Shown here: positions 37,572-48,021 of the stretch, one piece after another
Layout of the letters: the number at the start of each line of letters is the position of its first letter
Position numbering within the stretch: position 1 is the first letter of the stretch
Source of the DNA: Yinghuangia sp051388915
Lineage (GTDB): Bacteria > Actinomycetota > Actinomycetes > Streptomycetales > Streptomycetaceae
Length of the DNA stretch: 64,000 nt
Assembly (NCBI RefSeq): GCF_051388915.1
Contig: NZ_JBPKBH010000005.1
Location: 496,001-560,000, forward strand
Reading direction: 5' to 3'
Translations under genes and position numbers: made by a program
The notes under the pieces: model-generated
Told to the model about the DNA's origin: nothing
Database searches by the model: none
Seen by the model: only the letters and a program-made list of their open reading frames with translations

Positions 37572-37635
37572 CGGGCCCGTCCCTCCAGACTGTGCCGGCC
37601 CGGGGCGCTTCCCCGGACCCCCGGACCCCCGGCCG

Positions 37636-38481
37636 TCACGCGCCCTCTTTCCGGGCCGTGGTGAACCGCGGGCGGTTGTTGAGGTCGCGGTGGTCGGCGG
37701 CGTCGACCCAGCCGGATTCCTCGTTGAAGATCCACGGCACGGTGCCGCCCTGGGTGTCCGCGTGCTCGACCACCACGACGCCCCCCGGCCGCAGCAGGCG
37801 GTACGCGGTGCGCGACAGCCCGCGGATCACGTCCAGGCCGTCCTGGCCGGAGAACAGCGCCATCTCGGGGTCGTGGTCGCGGGCCTCCGGGGCGACGTTC
37901 TCCCACTCCTCCAGCGGAATGTACGGCGGATTGCTGATCACCAGGTCGACCGTCCCGCTGAGCTGCGGCAACGCCGCGAGCGCGTCGCCCTGGTGCAGGT
38001 TCACGCGCGACCCGGCGGCGTTGCGCTCGGCGAACGCGAAGGCCCGCTCGTCCAGCTCCACCGCGTGCACCACCGACCGGGGCACCTCCTGCGCCACCGC
38101 GAGCGCGATCGCGCCCGACCCGGTGCACAGGTCCACCACCAGCGGCTCGGCGACGTCCATCGCGCGCAGCGCCTCTATGGCCCAGCCCACCACCACCTCG
38201 GTCTCCGGGCGCGGCACGAACACTCCCGGCCCCACCTCCAGTTCGAGGTAGCGGAAGAACGCCCGCCCGGTGATGTGCTGCAAGGGCTCCCGCGCCTCGC
38301 GGCGCGCCACCGCCTCCCAGAACCGCGCGTCGAAGTCCCCGTCGCCGACGGTGTGCAACTCGCCCCGCTTGACGCCGTGCACGTACGCGGCAAGCTCCTC
38401 GGCGTCGAAGCGCGGCGAGGGCACGCCCGCGTCGGCCAGTCGCAGGGTGGCCTGGGCCACCTCGGCGAGCAGCAGGTTCAT
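37636..38481 (-). CDS. prmC: Peptide chain release factor N5-glutamine methyltransferase
   Basis: This 281-residue SAM-dependent enzyme methylates the GGQ glutamine of release factors. It has the N-terminal helical domain, the SAM motif VVDLCTGSGAIALAVA and the active-site NPPYIP. Its substrate gene prfA lies directly upstream (76 bp), the usual pairing. Confidence 0.96.
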   Translation of the reverse strand: MNLLLAEVAQATLRLADAGVPSPRFDAEELAAYVHGVKRGELHTVGDGDFDARFWEAVARREAREPLQHITGRAFFRYLELEVGPGVFVPRPETEVVVGWAIEALRAMDVAEPLVVDLCTGSGAIALAVAQEVPRSVVHAVELDERAFAFAERNAAGSRVNLHQGDALAALPQLSGTVDLVISNPPYIPLEEWENVAPEARDHDPEMALFSGQDGLDVIRGLSRTAYRLLRPGGVVVVEHADTQGGTVPWIFNEESGWVDAADHRDLNNRPRFTTARKEGA

Positions 38482-38557
38482 CTTTCTCCGTCCGCAGTCC
38501 CGTGTGCACGGGGGAAGCCGTAGAGGCGTGGATGTGGGCCGCCGACGCGCCGCCGGC

Positions 38558-39628
38558 TCAGCCGCTGTGTGCCAGTCTGGCGGCCATGTCGGCGTCGACG
38601 CACGCTTGCACCACCGCGTCGAGGTCGCCGTCGAGCACCTGGTCCAGGTTGTACGCCTTGTAGCCCACCCGGTGGTCGGAAATCCGGTTCTCCGGGAAGT
38701 TGTACGTGCGGATGCGCTCGGACCGGTCGACGGTTCGCACCTGGCTTCGGCGCGCGTCCGCGGCCTCCTTCTCGGCCTCCTCCTGCGCCGCGGCCAGCAG
38801 CCGCGATCGCAGGATACGCATTGCCTGCTCCTTGTTCTGCAACTGGCTCTTCTCGTTCTGGCAGGACGCCACCACGCCGGTGGGCAGGTGCGTGATGCGG
38901 ACCGCCGAGTCGGTGGTGTTGACCGACTGGCCTCCCGGGCCGGACGAGCGGTAGACGTCGATGCGCAGGTCGTTGGGGCTGATCTCGACGTCGACGTCCT
39001 CGGCCTCGGGCAGCACCAGCACGCCCGCGGCCGAGGTGTGGATGCGGCCCTGCGACTCGGTCGCGGGCACCCTCTGCACGCGGTGCACGCCGCCCTCGAA
39101 CTTCAGCTTCGCGAACACGCCCTCGCCGGGTGCCGGGCTGCCCTTGGCCTTCACGGCGACCGAGACGTCCTTGTAGCCGCCGAGGTCGGATTCGTTGGCG
39201 TCGATGACCTCGGTCTTCCAGCCCGCGCGCTCGGCGTAGCGCAGGTACATGCGCAGCAGGTCGCCGGCGAACAGCGCGGACTCGTCGCCGCCCTCGCCCG
39301 CCTTGATCTCCAGGATCACGTCCTTGTCGTCCGCGGGGTCGCGCGGCACGAGGAGGTGGCGCAGCTTCTCGGCGAGTTCCTCGCGGCGCTGCTCCTGCTC
39401 GTCCGCCTCGGCGGCGAAGTCGGGGTCCTCGGCGGCGAGTTCGCGGGCGGTGGCGATGTCGTCGCCGGCCTGCACCCACGAGCGGTAGGTGTCGACGATG
39501 GGGCTCAGCTCGGCGTACCGCCGCCCGAGGTTGCGCGCCCGCGCCTGGTCGGCGTGGACCTGCGGGTCGGCGAGACGGCGCTCCAGATCGGCGTGCTCGG
39601 CGAGCAGTTCGTCCATCGCCTCGAACAC
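38558..39628 (-). CDS. prfA: Peptide chain release factor 1
   Basis: This 356-residue class I release factor reads UAA and UAG. The tripeptide anticodon PAT is near residue 188 (RVPATESQGR), and the catalytic GGQ is near 231 (GPGGQSVNTTDSA). I start at GTG 39628 because ACAGGAG sits about six bases upstream; ATG 39616 is four codons later. The longer frame upstream is not supported. Confidence 0.97.
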   Translation of the reverse strand: MFEAMDELLAEHADLERRLADPQVHADQARARNLGRRYAELSPIVDTYRSWVQAGDDIATARELAAEDPDFAAEADEQEQRREELAEKLRHLLVPRDPADDKDVILEIKAGEGGDESALFAGDLLRMYLRYAERAGWKTEVIDANESDLGGYKDVSVAVKAKGSPAPGEGVFAKLKFEGGVHRVQRVPATESQGRIHTSAAGVLVLPEAEDVDVEISPNDLRIDVYRSSGPGGQSVNTTDSAVRITHLPTGVVASCQNEKSQLQNKEQAMRILRSRLLAAAQEEAEKEAADARRSQVRTVDRSERIRTYNFPENRISDHRVGYKAYNLDQVLDGDLDAVVQACVDADMAARLAHSG

Positions 39629-39830
39629 AAGGGCTCCTGTCAGTGGACCGCGGCGGGTCAGCGTGCGGATGGGCCGGAAACGACGGGGTGCGGGAGGACG
39701 CGCGGATCGGCGCGCGGGACCGGGGCGGTGACGGCGTGCGAAACGGCGCGTGCCGGACGACGCGGGGCCGGACGGCGTGCACGGAGGACGTGCGCGGGAC
39801 GCCGGGCGCGAAAGGCGCGGACAAACGAAC

Positions 39831-39886
39831 GACGCCGGAGGGAGTGTGCGGAGCTCGGTCGAGCCCCGCGCACCCCTCCGGCGTCG
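39831..39886 (-). terminator. Long hairpin downstream of rpmE
   Basis: GACGCCGGAGGG with partly paired continuation (39831 onward) faces its complement ending at 39886, just after the rpmE stop. The ~20-bp, GC-rich stem has two small mismatches and a ~14-base loop. Confidence 0.65.
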
Positions 39887-39893
39887 AAGGTCG

Positions 39894-40118
39894 CTACTTG
39901 CTGCCCGCGCCGGGGCCCTTGCCGAAGCGCTTCTCGAAGCGGGCGACGCGGCCGCCGGTGTCGAGGATCTTCTGCTTGCCCGTGTAGAACGGGTGGCACT
40001 GCGAGCACACGTCGGCGTTGATCTTGCCGCTCGTGGCGGTGCTGCGGGTGGTGAACGTGGCACCGCAGGTGCAAGAGACGACGGTCTCCACGTACTCCGG
40101 GTGGATCTCGGGCTTCAC
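39894..40118 (-). CDS. rpmE: 50S ribosomal protein L31 (zinc-binding form)
   Basis: This 74-residue protein begins MKPEIHPEYVETVVSCTCG. Cysteines C16 and C18 plus the C37-x-x-C40 pair (VCSQCHPFY) mark the C+ zinc-binding paralogue rather than the zinc-free YkgM-like form made under zinc limitation. GTG 40118 follows AAGGAG. It sits between rho and prfA. Confidence 0.95.
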   Translation of the reverse strand: MKPEIHPEYVETVVSCTCGATFTTRSTATSGKINADVCSQCHPFYTGKQKILDTGGRVARFEKRFGKGPGAGSK

Positions 40119-40602
40119 AGGGGTCTCCTTGACGAATCGGGAGGGCACCGGGTCGCCACCGTCAGGAAGGGGCGGACGTGAACCGGGGCCGACATACCAG
40201 TGTGCCAGCAGCGGGCGGTACGACCAAAATCGGGTGCCCCGCACACGATTGCGCCGTCGACTGCGCAGTCGCTTGAGCAGTGACTTGGGCGGTCGATCGG
40301 GCGGTCGATCGGGCACCCGGTGGGGCGCCCGTCCCGCCTTCCGGTACGCGCCGCGCACACGCGGAGGGCCCCGCCGCCGCGCGGGGCGGTCGGCGGGGCC
40401 CTCCGTCGTGACGGTGGTTCCCGGGAACCGCCGTCACGACGGAGGACCCCGCCGACCGCCTCGCGCGGCGGCGGGGCCCTCCGTCGTGACGGTGGTTCCC
40501 GGGAACCGCCGTCACGACGGAGGGCCCCGCCGCCGCGCGAGGCGGTCGGCGGGGCCCTCCGTCGTGACGGCGGTTCCCGGGAACCGGCCGACGGACGGAC
40601 CG
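40119..40602. other. rho-rpmE intergenic region dominated by palindromes
   Basis: About 484 bp with no credible gene. The rho-proximal half (40363-40594) is a palindromic array, listed separately. The rpmE-proximal half is GC-rich and should contain the rpmE promoter, but no -10/-35 pair stands out. Confidence 0.6.
40363..40594. repeat. Palindromic repeat array with 78-bp period
   Basis: Two full copies (40401-40444 and 40479-40522) and a partial third (40557-40594) of a 44-bp near-perfect palindrome (arms of 22 bp around TTCCCGGGAA, one G-T mismatch). They recur exactly every 78 bp. The GC-only spacers (about 34 bp) are themselves palindrome-like, and the middle spacer is the exact reverse complement of the third. 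Placed just after the rho stop codon. Confidence 0.9.
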
Positions 40603-42720
<2,118 letters not shown>

Positions 42721-43507
42721 GAAGGGTCCTTCCCTGGAGCGGGCGTCGGCCTTGATACGGCGCGGCGACCGGTTGTGCTGTCCGGCCCGGGTCCCGGGCC
42801 CTGGTGGTCCGGGTACGGATCCGGTGCGGTGGTCCGCCTTGCGGCGGGAATCGTCGAAACTGCGTCCGGCGCGGTCGGGATCGGGCTCACGATCATCTGC
42901 GGGGAGTTAGTCCTCGGGGCCCCGGGAATTCTCGCGGTACGGCGTCGGGGGGACGCCGATCGGTTTCGGGGAGCCACGTTTCGTCACGAGGGACAGGCAG
43001 GAGGGGGAGCTCCCGTAGGACCGTGGCCACGGAAAACGAAACCGGGCACCGAACTGGCCCGGCCCGATGAGGGCTGGACTCCTGGTGCGGTGGTGACATT
43101 AACACTACCGGACCCACACAACATTCCCCCACCCCGTGGCGCCTCCGAGTCGGTGTGTCGGCCATTTGGACAGACCCGCCAAAGCAATTCCGGCCGAAGC
43201 CGGGCCGCCCTGGGCGGCGGGCCATTCCGGCCGAACAACCCGCAGGCGAACCGCGTCGCGGGTACGGCACCCTTGCCAACGAGCAACCATCTCGTGGGTT
43301 ACCCGCGGGGTAACCCGGGTGGATATCCGCACAGTTTCTCGAAGTGGATCTCCGTGTGGATCTCCGCGCGGGCGGCCGTCCCGGGCACCGGTGGACCAGT
43401 CCACCGGGTGCCCCACCGACATGCCTACCCGGCCGCCGACAGCCGTACGCCCAACCGTGTGCACGGCCGTCCCCGCGGCCGTACCCGCAGTGCTGCCACA
43501 CGAGTTG
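42721..43507. other. Long rho upstream region, no gene seen
   Basis: This 787-bp region separates thrB from rho. On the minus strand a TAGTGT box (43102-43107) is a possible -10 for a rho transcript with a ~380-nt leader. A palindrome with 9-base arms GGGTTACCC/GGGTAACCC is at 43296-43316, and GTGGATCTCCG words repeat at 43318-43370. The thrB terminator lies at 43383-43413. No open frame here looks coding. Confidence 0.55.
43383..43413 (-). terminator. Hairpin downstream of thrB
   Basis: Arms GGGCACCGGTGGAC and GTCCACCGGGTGCCC pair with one bulged base and a tight loop, about 95 bp past the thrB stop. Confidence 0.5.
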
Positions 43508-44422
43508 CTACCCGAGCGGGAGGACGCCGGCCCCCTCCGCATCGACGTCCAGCCGGGTCGCGACCCAGCCGGAGTCGGCGGCGCCGATGACCTCGTCCAC
43601 CCTTTCGGCGGTCACCAGGGCGAGCACCGTGGGGCCTGCCCCGGAGATCACGGCGGCGTGTCCCTGACCTCGAAGTTTACCGACCAGCTCGGCGCTGTGG
43701 GGCATCGCGGGCGAGCGGTAGTCCTGGTGCAGCCGGTCCTCGGTGGCGGGGAGCAGGAGGTCCGGACGGGTGGTGAGCGCGGTCACCAGAAGGGCGGCAC
43801 GGCCCGCGTTGATCGCGGCCTCGGCGTGCGGCACCTGGGCGGGCAGCAGCCCGCGGGCGACCTCGGTGGACAGCGGGGTGGACGGCACGAAAACGACGGG
43901 CGCTATGTCGGCGTGCGGCAGGGCGCGTACCGCGTGCGGACCGTCCTCGTCGGTCCACGCGGTGGTGAAGCCGCCGTACAGGCAGGCCGCGACATTGTCC
44001 GGATGGCCTTCGAGCGCGGACGCGACGCCGAGCGCGGCGGCGTCGTCCAGGCGCTCGGCCCCGCCTATGGTCAGCGCCCGGGCGGCGATGACGCCCGCGC
44101 AGATGGCGGCGGCCGACGAACCGAGGCCGCGGCCGTGCGGGATGCGGTTGGCGCACACCACTTCGAGCCCGGCGGGGCGTCCGCCGAGGGCTTCGAAGGT
44201 GGCGTGCAGGGCGCGTACGACAAGGTGGTTCTCGTCGCGCGACAGATTGTCGGCGCCCTCGCCCGCGATGTCGATCGAGAGCCCTCGGTCGGCGATGCGG
44301 ACGACGACGTCGTCGTAGAGGCCGAGGGCGAGCCCGAAGGCGTCGAAACCGGGGCCGAGGTTGGCACTCGTCGCGGGAACACGCACCCGGACGGGGGCGG
44401 CGCGGAAAGCAGGACCGGCCAT
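43508..44422 (-). CDS. thrB: Homoserine kinase
   Basis: This 304-residue GHMP-family kinase phosphorylates homoserine in threonine synthesis. The ATP loop is PHGRGLGSSAAA (about 95-106), with RVPATSANLGPGFD at the N-terminus and the C-terminal AAVISGAGPTVLAL. ATG 44422 follows GAGGAGGAG at a slightly long spacing. The open frame extends upstream without support. It is separated from thrC by about 900 bp that includes an assembly artefact. Confidence 0.95.
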   Translation of the reverse strand: MAGPAFRAAPVRVRVPATSANLGPGFDAFGLALGLYDDVVVRIADRGLSIDIAGEGADNLSRDENHLVVRALHATFEALGGRPAGLEVVCANRIPHGRGLGSSAAAICAGVIAARALTIGGAERLDDAAALGVASALEGHPDNVAACLYGGFTTAWTDEDGPHAVRALPHADIAPVVFVPSTPLSTEVARGLLPAQVPHAEAAINAGRAALLVTALTTRPDLLLPATEDRLHQDYRSPAMPHSAELVGKLRGQGHAAVISGAGPTVLALVTAERVDEVIGAADSGWVATRLDVDAEGAGVLPLG

Positions 44423-44890
44423 CAGGTGTGGACACTCCTCCTCGTGGGGTCCCGGCAGACGCCTCGAAGGACACGGTGAATGGTGGGCCGCGTCCGGCAC
44501 TGGGGGATCGGCACTGGGGACGGCGGATACGACGGGCGCGGACCGTACGGACGGTCGCAAAGCCGCGTCAGGGGTTCAGCGTAGCGAAAGGACGTTTGCC
44601 TGCGGCACGCCGCGCCCACGCGATTTCCCGGATTTCCCACCCGGCACCCATCTCGACGCGGCGGCAGAGCGGCAGGTCAGGGCTTCTCCGGGACTGGGCA
44701 CGAGGTCGCAAGGACGTGTCCCGCCACCCGCACGCCCGCCCCGCACGAGACCTGCGGACCTCCCGCAACCGGGCGCCCGGGAAGGAATGAGCCCGCGGTC
44801 ACGGCGCACAGTCCCGCACAGGACCTGCACTCTTCCCCAACCGGGAGCCCGCGGTTACCGCACACACTCCCGCCACGCCTGCGCCCTCGC

Positions 44891-45119
44891 GCGGTGGTCA
44901 CCAGGCAGGGCGGGCCCCGCGAGTTCGCAGGGAGTCACGGCCGCCTCGTCCACGGCAACCGCAGCCTCCCGACCTTCCCGTCCGCCTCCTTGGGGGGGGG
45001 GGGGGGGGGGGGGGNGCGGTGGTCACCAGGCAGGGCGGGCCCCGCGAGTTCGCAGGGAGTCACGGCCGCCTCGTCCACGGCAACCGCAGCCTCCCGACCT
45101 TCCCGTCCGCCTCCTTGGG
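44891..45119. repeat. Direct ~104-bp repeat flanking a 23-G run and one N (probable artefact)
   Basis: 44891-44994 and 45016-45119 are identical. Between them is G x 23 (44992-45014) and an N (45015). The first copy turns into poly-G exactly where the second copy enters a perfect hairpin. This is what contig ends fused across a failed read would give, so it is unlikely to be a real duplication. Confidence 0.8.
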
Positions 45120-45152
45120 AGGGCGACGCGTGTGCGCGTCGCCCTCCCAAGG
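45113..45152 (-). terminator. Perfect 18-bp hairpin downstream of thrC
   Basis: Arms 45113-45130 and 45135-45152 (CCTTGGGAGGGCGACGCG and complement) with loop TGTG. It lies about 170 bp past the thrC stop. This is the strongest simple hairpin in the window, with AAGG/CCTT ends typical of a terminator. Confidence 0.75.
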
Positions 45153-45208
45153 TCAGGTGCGGGGGGTGCTTTCCGGCCATCGCCGTTCCGCGGTTCGCGC
45201 GGGGCGGT

Positions 45209-45357
45209 GTCGGCCGGGGCCGCCTCGCCGGTCGCCGCAGGTGTCAGGCGTCACGCGTCGAGGCCGAACTCTGCCGCCGCGGCGCATGTCGGCCGGACGC
45301 CGCCTCGCCGATCGCCCGAGGCGTCAGGCGTCGAGGCCGAGCTGTGCCGCCGCGGCT
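45209..45357. repeat. Tandem partial duplication of the thrC 3' end
   Basis: About 79-bp period. Copy at 45288-45357 includes the true thrC C-terminal codons and stop; the degenerate copy at about 45209-45283 repeats GGCCGCCTCGCCG, GTCAGGCGTC, TCGAGGCCGA and GCCGCCGCGG. The downstream copy is no longer in a useful frame. Confidence 0.65.
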
Positions 45358-46466
45358 CCCGCGTCGACCGGGACGACGATCGGCTTCGGGGCGCCCGCGA
45401 CCGCCCAGTCCGGGTCCTTGAGGCCGTTGCCGGTCACCGTGCAGACGATGCGCTGCCCGGGGTCGACCAGCCCGAGCTCCGCGGCCTTGAGCAGGCCCGC
45501 GACGCTCGCGGCCGACGAGGGCTCCACGAAGACGCCCTCCTGCGAGGCCAACAGCCGGTACGCAGACAGGATTTGACGGTCCGTCACCGAATCGATGTGG
45601 CCGCCGGACTCGTCGCGCGCGGCGAGCGCGAAGTCCCACGAGGCCGGGTTGCCGATGCGGATCGCGGTCGCGATCGTCTGCGGCGAGGTGACCGGCGCGC
45701 CGTTCACGATCGGCGCCGAACCGGCCGCCTGGTAGCCCCACATGCGCGGACGACGGGCCGCGAGGCCGTCCTTCGCGTACTCCTGGTACCCGCGCCAATA
45801 GGCGGTGATGTTGCCGGCGTTGCCCACCGGCAGCACGTGGATGTCCGGCGCGTCGCCGAGCATGTCGACGATCTCGAACGCCGCCGTCTTCTGCCCCTCG
45901 ATGCGCACCGGGTTGACCGAATTCACCAGTGCCACCGGGTACTTGTCGGCGAGATCGCGCGCCAGCGTGAGGCAGTCGTCGAAGTTGCCGTCCACCTGGA
46001 GGATGCGCGCGCCGTGCACGAGCGCCTGGCCCATCTTGCCCAGCGCGATCTTGCCGGACGGCACCAGCACCGCGCAGACCATGCCCGCCCGCACCGCGTA
46101 CGCCGCCGCCGACGCGCTCGTGTTGCCGGTCGACGCGCAGATGACCGCCCGCGCGCCCTCCTCCTTGGCCCGCGAGATCGCCATCGTCATGCCGCGGTCC
46201 TTGAAGGACCCGGTCGGGTTGGCGCCCTCGACCTTGAGATGCACCTCACAGCCCGTGCGCTCGGAGAGCACCTGGGCCGGCACGAGCGGCGTGCCGCCCT
46301 CGCGAAGGGTGACGACGGGGGTCGACGCGGACACCGGGAGGCGGTCCCGGTACTCCTCGATGACACCCCGCCACTGACGGGTCTGTCCGGCGCGTACGGT
46401 CCCGTTCTGGGCGCCGATCTCGGTCCCCGGGTTCACCGCGTTGTCCACCGCGCTCACGGTCGTCAT
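45324..46466 (-). CDS. thrC: Threonine synthase
   Basis: This 380-residue PLP enzyme converts O-phosphohomoserine to threonine. The PLP lysine is K89 in PTGSFKDRGM, with the phosphate-binding loop GNAGN later. ATG 46466 overlaps the hom stop by 4 bp. The N-terminal ~30 residues (through NGTVRAGQTRQW) are longer than in most relatives, but the overlap supports the start. Confidence 0.95.
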   Translation of the reverse strand: MTTVSAVDNAVNPGTEIGAQNGTVRAGQTRQWRGVIEEYRDRLPVSASTPVVTLREGGTPLVPAQVLSERTGCEVHLKVEGANPTGSFKDRGMTMAISRAKEEGARAVICASTGNTSASAAAYAVRAGMVCAVLVPSGKIALGKMGQALVHGARILQVDGNFDDCLTLARDLADKYPVALVNSVNPVRIEGQKTAAFEIVDMLGDAPDIHVLPVGNAGNITAYWRGYQEYAKDGLAARRPRMWGYQAAGSAPIVNGAPVTSPQTIATAIRIGNPASWDFALAARDESGGHIDSVTDRQILSAYRLLASQEGVFVEPSSAASVAGLLKAAELGLVDPGQRIVCTVTGNGLKDPDWAVAGAPKPIVVPVDAGAAAAQLGLDA

Positions 46467-47755
46467 TCCCCTTCCACCCGCATGATGCCGGCGATGTCAC
46501 GGACGATGTCGAGTCCGCGCAGTTCGGTGACGGTCGCCGAGAGGGCGGCGTCGGTCGCACTGTGCGTGACGATGACGAGTGTCGCATCACCGTCGCGGCC
46601 CTGCTGCCGGACGGTGTCGATCGACACATCGTGCTTGGCGAACACGGCCGCGACCTGGGCCAGCACGCCGGGTTTGTCCGCGACGTCGAGGTTCAGGTGG
46701 TAGCGGGTGACCGCCTGCCCGACGGGCCGGACCACGAGGTTGGCGTACGCCGACTCCCCCGGCCCCGTGGTCTCGGAAAGCTTGTTGCGGCACACGGCCA
46801 CCAGGTCGCCGAGCACCGCGCTCGCGGTCGGCGCGCCGCCCGCGCCCGGGCCGTAGAACATCAGGCTGCCGGCCGCCTCGGACTCCACGAACACCGCGTT
46901 GTACGCCTCGCGTACCGACGCGAGCGGGTGCGACCTCGGGATCATCGCCGGGTGCACGCGCGCGCTGACGGACGTGCCGTCGGCGCTGCGCTCGCAGATC
47001 GCGAGCAGCTTGACCACGCTGTCCATGCTCTTGGCACTCGCCACGTCGGCCGCGGTCACCTCGGTGATGCCCTCGCGGTAGACGTCCGCGGCGGTCACCC
47101 GGGTGTGGAAGGCCAGCCCGGCAAGGATCGCGGCCTTCGCGGCGGCGTCGAAGCCCTCGATGTCCGCGGTGGGGTCCGCCTCGGCGTACCCGAGCTGGGT
47201 GGCCTCGTCGAGCGCCTCGGCGAAGCCCGCGCCGGTGGAGTCCATGCGGTCGAGGATGAAGTTGGTCGTGCCGTTGACGATGCCCAGCACGCGGTTGACC
47301 TTGTCGCCCGCGAGGGATTCGCGCAGCGGGCGGAGCAGCGGGATCGCGCCCGCGACGGACGCCTCGTAGTAGAGGTCGACGCCGTACTTGGCGGCGGCCG
47401 CGTGCAGCGTCGCGCCGTCCTCGGCGAGCAGCGCCTTGTTGGCCGAGACGACCGAGGCGCCGTGCTCCATCGCGGTCAGGATGAGGGTGCGGGCGGGCTC
47501 GATGCCGCCGATGACCTCGACGACGACGTCGATGTCGTCGCGTTTGACCAGCGACTCGGCGTCGGTCGTGAACAGCTCGGGGTCGATGCCGGGACGCTCG
47601 CGGCCGGCGCGGCGTACGGCGACGCCGGCCAGCTCGACGGGGGCTCCGATGCGGGCGGCGAGGTCCGTCGCGTGCGTCGTCATGATGCGGGCCACTTCGG
47701 AACCCACCACACCACAACCGAGCAGCGCCACCTTGAGCGGCTGCGTACGCATCAT
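46463..47755 (-). CDS. hom: Homoserine dehydrogenase
   Basis: This 430-residue NAD(P)-dependent enzyme reduces aspartate semialdehyde to homoserine. The Rossmann motif is VALLGCGVVGSE near residues 9-20; the catalytic region has GIVNGTTNFIL. A C-terminal ACT domain (LNLDVADKPGVLAQVAAVF) points to feedback inhibition by threonine. Starts cluster (ATG 47755, 47752, 47770); I use 47755 after GCGAGG. It is coupled to thrC by an ATGA overlap. Confidence 0.95.
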   Translation of the reverse strand: MMRTQPLKVALLGCGVVGSEVARIMTTHATDLAARIGAPVELAGVAVRRAGRERPGIDPELFTTDAESLVKRDDIDVVVEVIGGIEPARTLILTAMEHGASVVSANKALLAEDGATLHAAAAKYGVDLYYEASVAGAIPLLRPLRESLAGDKVNRVLGIVNGTTNFILDRMDSTGAGFAEALDEATQLGYAEADPTADIEGFDAAAKAAILAGLAFHTRVTAADVYREGITEVTAADVASAKSMDSVVKLLAICERSADGTSVSARVHPAMIPRSHPLASVREAYNAVFVESEAAGSLMFYGPGAGGAPTASAVLGDLVAVCRNKLSETTGPGESAYANLVVRPVGQAVTRYHLNLDVADKPGVLAQVAAVFAKHDVSIDTVRQQGRDGDATLVIVTHSATDAALSATVTELRGLDIVRDIAGIMRVEGE

Positions 47756-48021
47756 CCGACCTCGCTTCATCAAGGACTTCTCGTCTATCTCAGGGTGCCT
47801 CCGCCGTGCGGGCGGTGCGGCGCCCTTGATCCGGCCAGTCTCGCCGGGATCACCCGCCGATCCCACGCCCGTCCAGGATCCGAGACGGGAATTCTTGTGC
47901 GGGACACCCCGGGGTCACGCGAGATTTTCCGGTCCGGCGGGCGTTCCGCGGGGTGCGGCGGCGGCTGGTGTCCGGGGCGGGCCGGGCCATCGGCGGCAGC
48001 GGGTGTCCGCCGCGGGCCCGG

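Larger units (their letters stand above)
44423..45323. other. thrC-thrB intergenic region with repeats and a poly-G/N artefact
   Basis: About 900 bp with no credible gene. It contains two imperfect copies of a GAGCCCGCGGT(C/T)AC-type segment (about 44790-44875), a ~104-bp direct repeat around a poly-G/N tract (44891-45119), a perfect 18-bp hairpin (45113-45152) and a tandem copy of the thrC 3' end (45209-45357). The true length is probably about 125 bp less. Confidence 0.6.

Noticed and set aside
40363..40594. CRISPR array
   Set aside because: The 78-bp period has palindromic units and self-complementary spacers that recur; spacers are not unique and no cas genes are present.
44992..45015. 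A genuine homopolymer G tract
   Set aside because: It is followed by N, flanked by an exact duplicate and positioned at a hairpin, so an artefact is the simpler explanation.
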